NCBI RefSeq assembly: GCF_012910705.2
Contig: NZ_WTVG02000040.1
Location: forward strand, 1,290,056 to 1,354,055
Direction of reading: 5' to 3'
Origin: Aromatoleum anaerobium
Lineage (GTDB): Bacteria; Pseudomonadota; Gammaproteobacteria; Burkholderiales; Rhodocyclaceae
DNA length: 64,000 nucleotides
Shown here: piece by piece, positions 8,282 to 16,286 of the stretch
Position numbering within the stretch: the first letter of the stretch is position 1
Layout of the letters: the number at the start of each line of letters is the position of its first letter
Made by a program: the position numbers and the translations under genes
The notes under the pieces: generated by a model
What the model saw: only the letters and a program-made list of their open reading frames with translations
The model's database searches: none
Told to the model about the DNA's origin: nothing

Positions 8282-8704
8282 TCAGAACGGCTTCAACACC
8301 GCGAGAAAGACGACCGCGAACAGCACCAGCACCGGCACTTCGTTGAACACCCTGAACCAGACATGGCTGCGGGTGTTGCGGCCGGCGGCGAAATCCCGCA
8401 TCAGTTTGCCGCAGTACAGGTGGTACGCGACGAGGAACAGCACCAGCATCGTTTTCGCATGCAGCCAGCCGCCGATCGCGATCCTGTCGCCGAAGCCGAA
8501 CCACAGCCAGAAGCCGAGGCCGACCGCGAGGATGCCGAGCGGCGTCATGAACCGGTACAGCTTGTATTCCATCAGCGCGAGGCGCTCGCGCGTCGCCGCG
8601 TCCTCGACCATCGCATGGTTCACGAACAGGCGCGGCAGATAGAACAGCCCGGCGAACCAGCTCACGACGAACGTGATGTGCAGCGCCTTGACCACCAGCA
8701 TCAA
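8282..8704 (-). CDS. hemJ: Protoporphyrinogen IX oxidase HemJ
   Basis: This 140-residue protein with four predicted membrane helices has the HemJ/UPF0093 signature 'VKALHITFVVSWFAGLFYLPRLFVNHA' at the N-terminus and a second conserved histidine in 'WLHAKTMLVLFL'. HemJ oxidises protoporphyrinogen IX to protoporphyrin IX in heme synthesis, in bacteria that lack HemG or HemY. The ATG overlaps the stop of the upstream epimerase gene by 4 nt, so the two are translationally coupled on the minus strand. The length is typical. Confidence 0.9.
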   Translation of the reverse strand: MMLVVKALHITFVVSWFAGLFYLPRLFVNHAMVEDAATRERLALMEYKLYRFMTPLGILAVGLGFWLWFGFGDRIAIGGWLHAKTMLVLFLVAYHLYCGKLMRDFAAGRNTRSHVWFRVFNEVPVLVLFAVVFLAVLKPF

Positions 8705-9588
8705 ATGTTTCCTCCGCGATCGTTGCGTGCCGCGGCGAACCCTTCGCGCACGGTCGGGTATTTCAGGCGCACGCGCAATTCGCGCCGGATGCGCTCGTTC
8801 GACAAACGGCGCGACTCCGACATGAACGACAGCGCCATCGGCGAGAGGGCCGCGGCAATGTCGTCCCGGCTCATGCGCGGCGGCCGCGGAACGCCAAAAA
8901 AATCCGCGGCGAAGTCGAAATAGTCCCCCATCTTCATGCTCGTATCATCGACCGCGTTATACACCCGCCCCGGGCGTCCGCGAAAGATCGCGACACAGGC
9001 GAGCTGTGCGAGGTCATCGGCATGAATGTGGTGGGTATGCACGTCCTGCTCTGCCAGCAGCACCGGCTCGCCCCGCTGCAGGCGAGCGAGCGGCAGGCGG
9101 TCGGCGGCATAAATGCCGGGCGCGCGCAGGATGCTGACGGCAACTGCGCAGCGGCGCCCGAAACGCCTCAGGCGGCGCTCGGCGTCGACGCGGCGCCGTG
9201 CCCGATCGGTCCGCGGCGCGCAACGGCTCGCCTCGCCGACCCACGCGCCGCCGCAGTCGCCATAGACGCCCGTCGTACTTATGTATATGACCCGCTGTGG
9301 TAGACTCGGCCGCTGCGCCAGCGCTGCCAGCAGCCATGCGGTACGCGGGTCCTGGAGTCCGGCGCCCGGAGGCGGGGCGAAATGCAGGACCGTGTCGGCG
9401 ATCCCGGCCAGTCGTGCGAGGCTGCGCCGGTCGTCGAGATCCGCGAGCAACGGGATCGCGCCGCGGGAGCGGAGCGCCGCGCACGCGGTCGGGCTGCGCG
9501 TCACGGCATATACCCGGAAGCGTTTCGCCAGCCACGGAATCGCCCGCATGGCAACGTCACCGCTGCCGACGATCAATATTCTCTTCAT
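8701..9588 (-). CDS. NAD(P)-binding SDR/epimerase family protein
   Basis: This 295-residue extended-SDR-like protein begins with a Rossmann motif, 'ILIVGSGDVAMRAIPWL' (GxGxxG variant). An acidic-end strand and 'VIYISTTGVYGDCGG' follow, where the T/Y positions resemble the SDR active-site region. It resembles YeeZ-type and other uncharacterised nucleoside-sugar epimerase relatives. The substrate is unknown. Its start is only 21 nt from the oppositely oriented ferredoxin-reductase gene at 9610, so the two promoters must be packed together or lie inside the neighbouring genes. hemJ follows with a 4-nt overlap. Confidence 0.75.
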   Translation of the reverse strand: MKRILIVGSGDVAMRAIPWLAKRFRVYAVTRSPTACAALRSRGAIPLLADLDDRRSLARLAGIADTVLHFAPPPGAGLQDPRTAWLLAALAQRPSLPQRVIYISTTGVYGDCGGAWVGEASRCAPRTDRARRRVDAERRLRRFGRRCAVAVSILRAPGIYAADRLPLARLQRGEPVLLAEQDVHTHHIHADDLAQLACVAIFRGRPGRVYNAVDDTSMKMGDYFDFAADFFGVPRPPRMSRDDIAAALSPMALSFMSESRRLSNERIRRELRVRLKYPTVREGFAAARNDRGGNI

Positions 9589-9609
9589 GTCTTAATTATC
9601 TCACGCCCG

Positions 9610-10635
9610 ATGCCGTTCCAGATTTCACTCGAGCCTGACGGACAGCGCTTCACCGCCGAAGACGACCAGACCATTCTCGACGCGGCGCTCGCGGCCGGAC
9701 TGCTGCTTCCGCACGGCTGCCGGGACGGCGCGTGCGGCGCATGCAAGGGGCGGGTGCTCAGCGGCGAGGTGGACATCGGCCAGGTTTCGCCGAGCGCGCT
9801 GCCCGACGCGGAGCGCGCTGCCGGCCTCGCGCTGTTCTGCCGCGCCCGCGCCCGCAGCGATCTCGTCCTTGAAGCGCGCAACGTGCGCCGCGCCGGCGAC
9901 ATCCCGGTCAGGAAGCTGCCGTGTCGCGTGCAGCGCCTGCGCCGCGTGGCTCACGACGTGATGATCGTCGAGGTGAAGCTGCCGGCCAGCGAGACTTTCC
10001 GCTTCCGTGCCGGCCAGTACATCGACTTCATCCTCGCCGGCGGCGGCCGCCGCAGCTTCTCGATCGCCAATGCGCCGGAGGATGCCGATCACCTCGAACT
10101 GCACGTCCGGCACGTGCCCGGCGGACAATTCACCGACCACGTGTTCAACGCGATGAAAGAGCGCGACATCCTGCGCTTCGAAGGCCCGCTCGGCAGCTTC
10201 GGCCTGCACGAAGGCTCCAGCGGACCGACGGTGCTGATCGCGGGCGGCACCGGGTTCGCGCCGATCAAGAGCATCGTCGAGCACGCGATCCGCACCGGAG
10301 AACGACGTCCGATAACGTTGTATTGGGGCGCGCGCGACCGCGCCGGTCTTTACCTCGACGACCTGGCCCGCTCATGGGAATCGCTGCTGCCCGGCTTCCG
10401 GTACGTTCCGGTCCTCTCCGAACCCGGCCCAGGCGACTCGTGGAACGGGCGAACGGGTCTCGTCCACCACGCCGTGATGCAGGACCTCCCCGATCTCTCC
10501 GCCCATGAAGTGTATGCCTGCGGCGCTCCGGCGATGATCGACGCGGCGCGCCGGGACCTCGTCGCCGAGCGCCACCTGCGCGCAGAGACTTTCTTCTCCG
10601 ACGCATTCACCTTCGCTTCCGACGCGGGCCGCTGA
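9610..10635 (+). CDS. 2Fe-2S ferredoxin / FAD-NAD(P) reductase (AscD-like)
   Basis: This 341-residue electron-transfer flavoprotein has three parts. An N-terminal plant-type [2Fe-2S] ferredoxin carries cysteines at 37, 42, 45 and 77. A central FAD domain carries 'RRSFSIANAP', and a C-terminal NAD(P) domain carries 'IAGGTGFAPIKSI'. This order matches CDP-6-deoxy-delta-3,4-glucoseen reductase and the reductase components of aromatic oxygenases or phenol hydroxylases. No sugar or oxygenase gene is adjacent, so the partner is unknown. It is followed after 4 nt by the HDOD gene, suggesting a shared transcript. Confidence 0.87.
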   Translation: MPFQISLEPDGQRFTAEDDQTILDAALAAGLLLPHGCRDGACGACKGRVLSGEVDIGQVSPSALPDAERAAGLALFCRARARSDLVLEARNVRRAGDIPVRKLPCRVQRLRRVAHDVMIVEVKLPASETFRFRAGQYIDFILAGGGRRSFSIANAPEDADHLELHVRHVPGGQFTDHVFNAMKERDILRFEGPLGSFGLHEGSSGPTVLIAGGTGFAPIKSIVEHAIRTGERRPITLYWGARDRAGLYLDDLARSWESLLPGFRYVPVLSEPGPGDSWNGRTGLVHHAVMQDLPDLSAHEVYACGAPAMIDAARRDLVAERHLRAETFFSDAFTFASDAGR

Positions 10636-10639
10636 GACG

Positions 10640-11776
10640 ATGGCCGAGACTGCCTTTCTCACGCGCGAACCGGTCGTCAACCGCAACCGGGCGATCACCG
10701 CGAACCGCTTGATTGCCCATGGCCCGCATATCGCCGCCGTGGTGGAAATGCTCAACGGACTCGGCGAGACGTGGCCGACGCATCACCCCGTTTTCCTCTG
10801 CCTCGGCAAACTCGTGCCGATGCCGGAGCTGATGAAGTGGCAGGCGCCGACGAACGCGATGATCGAGATTCCGGTGCAGGCCCTCGCCCATCCGCAGACC
10901 CAGGCCCTGCTGCCGCAGCTGCGCGAAGCCGGCGTCAGCGTATGCCTGAGCTGGTTCTCGCCGGGAACGCCTGTGCCGGCCGGCTACGACTGGCGCTTCG
11001 TCCTGATGGACAGCAGGAAGCATCAGGCCTCGTCGGGTTCGCCCGGCATTGCCCTCGCGTGGGGGCTGCCCCATGTCGACGCCTTCGGGCAGGCCGTCCA
11101 GGCCGGCTACGACGGCGCCTCCGGCTGGTTCTTCCTGCACGGCAATCAGCCGCCGAAGCAGCTGTCGCCGGCGCACGCGCAACTTGTCCGGCTGATCGGG
11201 CTGGTGCGCCACAACGCCGACATCCGCGAGATCGAGGCCGTGCTGCGCCAGGACGTCGCGGTTTCCTACAAGCTGTTGCGCTACATCAACTCCGCCGGAT
11301 TCGGGCTGATGTGCGAGATCCAGTCCTTCCGCCACGCGGTCAGCATCCTGGGCTACGCGAAACTGCACAAATGGCTGTCGTTGCTGCTGGTCACCGCGAA
11401 CCGCGACCCGGGCGCGCCGGCGATGATGCAGACGTCGATTTCGCGCGGCCGGTTCATGGAGGAGATCGGCGCGTCGTTCTTCGACAAGTCCGAGCGTGAC
11501 AACCTGTTCATCACGGGCGCATTTTCGCTGCTCGACGTCATGCTCGGGACGTCGATGCAGAGCCTGCTCGAGGAGATGAGCCTTCCCGCCGCGGTCAGCG
11601 ACGCGCTGCTTCTGGATCAGGGCGCCTATGCGCCTTTCCTGAAGCTGGCGAAAAAGTGCGAAAGCTTCGACCCTGCGGCGTTGCAGAAGCAGGCGGCGGA
11701 ACTGCAGATCGCTCCGGAGCAGCTCAACCGCGCAATCGTCGGCGCGCTGGGCTTCGCGGACAGCCTGCAGGCTTGA
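10640..11776 (+). CDS. HDOD domain signalling protein
   Basis: This 378-residue protein ends in an HDOD domain (about residues 170-370), recognisable by 'LVRLIGLVRHNADIREIEAVLRQDVAVSYKLLRYINSAGFG' and then 'SFRHAVSILGYAKLHKWLSLLL'. The N-terminal 160 residues resemble a degenerate EAL-type domain of the YuxH family ('EPVVNRNRAITANRLI' at the start); the EAL catalytic motif is absent, so no phosphodiesterase activity is expected. HDOD proteins act in signalling without nucleotide hydrolysis. It lies just upstream of an HDOD-containing histidine kinase, suggesting a linked pathway. Confidence 0.82.
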   Translation: MAETAFLTREPVVNRNRAITANRLIAHGPHIAAVVEMLNGLGETWPTHHPVFLCLGKLVPMPELMKWQAPTNAMIEIPVQALAHPQTQALLPQLREAGVSVCLSWFSPGTPVPAGYDWRFVLMDSRKHQASSGSPGIALAWGLPHVDAFGQAVQAGYDGASGWFFLHGNQPPKQLSPAHAQLVRLIGLVRHNADIREIEAVLRQDVAVSYKLLRYINSAGFGLMCEIQSFRHAVSILGYAKLHKWLSLLLVTANRDPGAPAMMQTSISRGRFMEEIGASFFDKSERDNLFITGAFSLLDVMLGTSMQSLLEEMSLPAAVSDALLLDQGAYAPFLKLAKKCESFDPAALQKQAAELQIAPEQLNRAIVGALGFADSLQA

Positions 11777-11934
11777 GCGGCCCGCAGCCCGAGGGCACTC
11801 TCCCCCTGTCGGCAGCGTCCGCAGACGCAGGATCAGGCATGCGTTAGTCGTTCCCGCAGGCATTCGGTCACATCGCGCGCAACGCGTCGCCCCTAGAATG
11901 CCCCATTGTCCCGACAAAAGCGCCCGGCCACCCG

Positions 11935-13929
11935 ATGACGGTCCTGTCCGAGCAAGGCCTCTTCCCTGTCCGTTCTTTCGCCCCCCTGGCCGAGCACCGG
12001 GAGGGGGCGCTGCGGCTGCTCGTTCCCGACGCGCCCGACTGGGACGAGCTCGCGTCGCTGATCCTGCGCGACCCGGCCCTGCTGTGTGCGATTTTCGCCG
12101 CCGCCCCGCTGCCGCCGCCCCAGCGCCTCGCCTCGACACTGCGCGTCGAACTCTCGCAGCGGCTGCAGATCCTCGGTGCCAGCGTGCTGCGTGCCTGGCT
12201 GCTGCAGCTCGCATGGAGCGCGGCCCCTGTCGATCGCGATGCCCGCCTGCGCTACGGCGAGGCCCTGATGGGGGCTGAATGCGCGCTCCATCTCGCCCTG
12301 GAAACCCGCTACCCGTATCCGGACGAAGCCTATCTCGCCGGCCTGTGGCACCCGTTCGGAGCGACCGTCGCCCACCGCTGCGGGCTCGCCGGCCCGCTTG
12401 CCGACGCGCTGGCATTCGACCACCCGCTGGAAGAAGCCGTGCTGTCCGCCCATCCGCTCGTGCCCCTGCTGCGGACGGCGCGCCGGCTCGCCCGCGAGGG
12501 CTGGGAACGCGAGTTGCCAAGCCTCGTGCGGATGTGCGGCTTGGCGGTCGAGACGCTCCTGAGCCTGCGTACCGACGTCGGCTTCCTGGTGCGGCAGTCC
12601 TCGGCCCCGCCGGCGCTGACCGACGCGATGGTCGACGAACCGGGCGGCGAGCGGACCGGCGGCGGTGCGCGGGTTGTTGCCAGACCGGGGGCCTCTTGCG
12701 GATCGGGCCTTGATGCGGTGCTCGACACGGCGCTGTCCGGACTGCTGCGGACCGCCTTCATGGACCTCGACCCGCAACGCGTCGCGGAGCGCCTCGCCAT
12801 GGCGCTTCGCCTGCTGTGCGGAAACGATGCGGATGCGGTATTGGTGGTCGCCGCCGACGAGCACGGCATCCTCCAGGCGCTGCCGCTGGGCGCGGGGCAG
12901 GACATTGCGCAAGCGTACGGCGAACTGCGCCTGCGCCTCGAGGACGAAGCCAGCATCATCGCGCTGGCGGCCCGCACGGCAAGCCCTTCGTCATGTTTCC
13001 CGCGCTCCGGCGTGCCGCCGCGGAGCGTCCACGACTGGCACATCGTGCGCTGGCTCGGCCGGGAAGGGATCCGCTGCGTACCCTTGGGGTTGAAGGACGG
13101 CGCGGGCGTTGCCGTCATCGCAGCCGACGAGCGCAGCCCGCTGGCGCCCGCGGCGGCCCGCATCCTGGCCGAACTCGCGACCGCCGCTGCGCGGGCCCTG
13201 CGCGACCTCGACCAGCGGCAGAGCGCTCGCGCCGAAGCCGAAGAACGCATCGAGGCGCATCATCGCGAACATGTCCGACGCATCGTCCACGAGGCGCGCA
13301 ACCCTCTCACCGTCATCAAGAGTTACCTCGGCATCGTCGCCCAGCGCCATCCGGGCGCCAGCGGACTCGCCGGGGAAATGGACGCGCTGCACGGCGAGCT
13401 GGACCGCATCGCCGACCTTCTGCAGCGGGCAGCCGAGACTCCGGCTGCCGAATCCGAACCCGCACGCTGCCGCGTCCCCGAACTGCTGCAGGAACTCCAC
13501 GGCCTGTACGGCGAATCCCTGTTCGCCCGGCGCGGCATCCGGTTCGAGCTGCGCGCCGCAGCCGCTCTGCCTGCTGCCGCAATCCCGGGTTCGGCGCTCC
13601 GCCAGGTGCTGTTGAACCTGTTCCGCAATGCGGCCGAGGCCCTTCACCCGGGCGGCCGCTTCTCGGTTGCCGTTCCCGGGCAGGTGCTTGCAAACGGCAG
13701 GCAATGCCTTGAAATCCGCCTGATCGACAACGGCCCCGGCCTGCCCCCGGAGCGGCTCGCGGATCTTTTCAGCCCCCGTCCGAGCGGCAAGGGCAGCGGC
13801 CACGACGGCATCGGCCTGTCGATCGTCCGTGAAATCCTCGAACAATGGCACGGCCTGATCCTCTGCCGCAGCCAGGCCGGCAGCGGCACCAGCTTCCAAT
13901 TGCTGTTACCTCTGGATACAAACACCTGA
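11935..13929 (+). CDS. HDOD-GAF sensor histidine kinase
   Basis: A 664-residue kinase with no obvious membrane segments. The first 200 residues look like a divergent HDOD domain ('WDELASLILRDPALLCAIFAAAPLP'). A GAF-like region lies at about 265-420. A HisKA dimerisation helix follows with the phospho-acceptor in 'RRIVHEARNPLTVIKS' (about residue 451), and a HATPase domain with N box 'NLFRNAAEAL', G1 'DNGPGLPPE' and 'GIGLSIV'. A cytoplasmic signal is therefore likely. It is separated by 51 nt from the REC-PAS-GGDEF-EAL gene, its probable partner. A plausible -10 (TAGAAT) sits near 11893 in the 158-nt upstream gap. Confidence 0.85.
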   Translation: MTVLSEQGLFPVRSFAPLAEHREGALRLLVPDAPDWDELASLILRDPALLCAIFAAAPLPPPQRLASTLRVELSQRLQILGASVLRAWLLQLAWSAAPVDRDARLRYGEALMGAECALHLALETRYPYPDEAYLAGLWHPFGATVAHRCGLAGPLADALAFDHPLEEAVLSAHPLVPLLRTARRLAREGWERELPSLVRMCGLAVETLLSLRTDVGFLVRQSSAPPALTDAMVDEPGGERTGGGARVVARPGASCGSGLDAVLDTALSGLLRTAFMDLDPQRVAERLAMALRLLCGNDADAVLVVAADEHGILQALPLGAGQDIAQAYGELRLRLEDEASIIALAARTASPSSCFPRSGVPPRSVHDWHIVRWLGREGIRCVPLGLKDGAGVAVIAADERSPLAPAAARILAELATAAARALRDLDQRQSARAEAEERIEAHHREHVRRIVHEARNPLTVIKSYLGIVAQRHPGASGLAGEMDALHGELDRIADLLQRAAETPAAESEPARCRVPELLQELHGLYGESLFARRGIRFELRAAAALPAAAIPGSALRQVLLNLFRNAAEALHPGGRFSVAVPGQVLANGRQCLEIRLIDNGPGLPPERLADLFSPRPSGKGSGHDGIGLSIVREILEQWHGLILCRSQAGSGTSFQLLLPLDTNT

Positions 13930-13980
13930 ACTGAGGCATCATTGTCCGTCCATCGAGTGCATTGATCAGATCGGAGAACC

Positions 13981-16143
13981 ATGGTTATTCCGGCAGAAGA
14001 GCCTTTCTACGACAGTGCATCCGACTCTCGTACGGATTCCGCGTCGGCGCGGATCCTGATCGTCGATGACGACGCACCGCTGCGGCGCGCCCTGCCGCAC
14101 CTGCTCGCCCGCGACGGGCGCAGCTTCGACGAGTGCGCGAATGTCGCCGAAACGATTGCACGGCTCCACGACACGCAGTACGACCTGATCCTGCTCGACT
14201 ACCGCCTGCCGGACGGTACCGGTCTTGCCGTGCTCGACTGGCTCGCGAGCCGTCGCCGCAGCGAAGCCGTGATCATGATTTCCGGCGAGGATGCGATCGA
14301 CGCCGCGATCGGCGCGTTGCGGCGCGGGGCGGACGACTTCGTGCGCAAGCCCTACCATGTCGCGCAGTTGCAGCGCGCCGTGCAGGGCGCGCTGCACAAA
14401 ACGGCGCTGGAACGCGCGAACCGGGCCATGAGCAGCCGCCTGCACGCATCCGAACGGCTGCACCGCTACCTCGTCGAGAGTTCGCCGGACCTGATCTTCA
14501 CGCTCGATACCGCGGGCCGCTTCAGTTACCTCAACCCGCGCGTCGAAGACCTCCTCGGATTCGAGCGCGACCAGCTGATCGGCCGCCCGTTCCTGTCGCT
14601 CGTGATGCCGGAAGACGCCGAGCGCATCGAACACCTGCTGGAGGCGGAACAAACCGCGGCCGGCGCTGCCTTTTCCGTCGAACTGCGCCTGCGCCGCCCA
14701 AGGCAGGCAGGGGCCGGATACGTCACCGTGGCGCTGCAGGGGACGCCGATGCTTGCCGGCATCGCCGACCGGCGCACCTGCGGGCTGTACGGCGTCGCCC
14801 GCGACATTTCCGAACGCAAGCGCGCCGAAGAGATCATCACTTTCCAGGCCTATCACGACCAGCTCACCCAGCTGCCGAACCGGGTGCTGTTCAAGGACCG
14901 GCTCGAACTGGCAATCGTCCAGGCGCAGCGCCAGCGCGGCACGCTGGCCGTGATGTTCATCGACGTCGACCGCTTCAAGCTGGTCAACGACAGCTACGGC
15001 CACGCCGAGGGCGACGCGCTGTTGCGCGGTATCGCAGACCGCCTGTCCGCGGCGCTGCGACGCGGCGACACGCTGGCGCGACTGGGAGGCGACGAGTTCA
15101 CGATCCTGCTTCCGGACATCGGCCACGCCCGCGATGCCGAAATCACTGCACGCAAGATCCTCGAGGCGCTCGACACCCCGTTCACGCTCGGGCATGGCGA
15201 GTTCCGGGCGACGGCGAGTGTCGGCGTCGCGCTCTATCCGCGCGACGGCGGGACTGCCGAAGCGCTGACCCAGCACGCCGACATCGCGATGTATCAGGTC
15301 AAGCGTTCGGGAAAGAACGGTTTCCGGTTCTTCGATCCGGAACTCAACCACCACCATCATGACCGGATCACGCTCGAAAACGATCTGCGCGCGGCAGTCG
15401 ACCAGTCCCAGTTGCAGCTTTACTTCCAGCCCCAGGTCAGCCTCTCGCAACAGCGGGTCGTCGGCACCGAGGCCTTGTTGCGCTGGAACCGTCCGGCCCA
15501 CGGTTTCGTCGCCCCCGACCTGTTCATCCCGCTCGCGGAGGAACTCGGCCTGATCGGCGAAATCAGCCGCTGGGTGTTGAACGCGGCATGCAGGCAACTG
15601 GCGCAGTGGCGGCGGGCCGGGTTTGCCGACCTGAAGATGTCGCTCAATCTGTCGACGCACGATTTCGAACGTGAGGACATCGTCTCCGCAGTCATCGAGT
15701 GCCTGCAACGGCACGACATCCCGCCAAGCCGTCTCGACCTCGAAATCACCGAAAGCATGATGATGCAGGATACGGCGCTTGTCGCGCACAAGGTGCGGCA
15801 ACTGCGCGACGCCGGTCTCGGCATCGCGATCGACGATTTCGGCACCGGTTATTCGGCGCTTGCCTATCTGCAGAAAATCCCCGTCAGCACGTTGAAGATC
15901 GACCGCAGCTTCGTGCGCGACCTCGACGGACCGGTGACGAATCCGATCATCTCGGCAATCACCGGCATCGCGCGCGGTTTCGGGCTGCAATTGATCGCCG
16001 AAGGCATCGAACGCCCGGCGCAGGCCGAAACGCTCCGGGCTCTCGGATGCGACGTAATGCAGGGTTTCTATTATTCGCGCCCCACTCCGCCGAATGAAAC
16101 CGTCGCATGGATGACGAGGCCGCCGGCCGGTTTGCTGAACTGA
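13981..16143 (+). CDS. Response regulator with PAS, GGDEF and EAL domains
   Basis: A 720-residue c-di-GMP regulator. The receiver domain has an acidic pair 'VDDDAPL' and the phospho-acceptor in 'LILLDYRLPDG' (about residue 71). A PAS domain (about 155-280) begins 'LVESSPDLIFTLDTAGRF'. The GGDEF domain keeps 'RLGGDEFTILLPD' (about 368-380), and the EAL domain keeps 'GTEALLRWNRP' (about 494-504), 'DDFGTGYSAL' and 'LKIDRSFVRD'. Both catalytic motifs are intact, so it could both make and break c-di-GMP. Phosphorylation by the upstream HDOD-GAF kinase is inferred from adjacency. Confidence 0.92.
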   Translation: MVIPAEEPFYDSASDSRTDSASARILIVDDDAPLRRALPHLLARDGRSFDECANVAETIARLHDTQYDLILLDYRLPDGTGLAVLDWLASRRRSEAVIMISGEDAIDAAIGALRRGADDFVRKPYHVAQLQRAVQGALHKTALERANRAMSSRLHASERLHRYLVESSPDLIFTLDTAGRFSYLNPRVEDLLGFERDQLIGRPFLSLVMPEDAERIEHLLEAEQTAAGAAFSVELRLRRPRQAGAGYVTVALQGTPMLAGIADRRTCGLYGVARDISERKRAEEIITFQAYHDQLTQLPNRVLFKDRLELAIVQAQRQRGTLAVMFIDVDRFKLVNDSYGHAEGDALLRGIADRLSAALRRGDTLARLGGDEFTILLPDIGHARDAEITARKILEALDTPFTLGHGEFRATASVGVALYPRDGGTAEALTQHADIAMYQVKRSGKNGFRFFDPELNHHHHDRITLENDLRAAVDQSQLQLYFQPQVSLSQQRVVGTEALLRWNRPAHGFVAPDLFIPLAEELGLIGEISRWVLNAACRQLAQWRRAGFADLKMSLNLSTHDFEREDIVSAVIECLQRHDIPPSRLDLEITESMMMQDTALVAHKVRQLRDAGLGIAIDDFGTGYSALAYLQKIPVSTLKIDRSFVRDLDGPVTNPIISAITGIARGFGLQLIAEGIERPAQAETLRALGCDVMQGFYYSRPTPPNETVAWMTRPPAGLLN

Positions 16144-16170
16144 GCCCGCCGGCCACTGCTCCGGGCGGGC
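16144..16170. terminator. GC-rich hairpin after the GGDEF-EAL gene
   Basis: GCCCGCC at 16144-16150 can pair with GGCGGGC at 16164-16170, immediately after the stop codon and between two converging genes. No T-run follows, so intrinsic termination is uncertain. Confidence 0.4.
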
Positions 16171-16286
16171 GGTACGACGGGACATCGGGGCTCTCCGCCA
16201 ACTCGACCTCGATTCGATCGCCTCCATCGCGCCAAGTTGTGCCGTCAAGCCCAGTTTGCCTTCCTGGTTTTTTCGGACCCCGTCGC

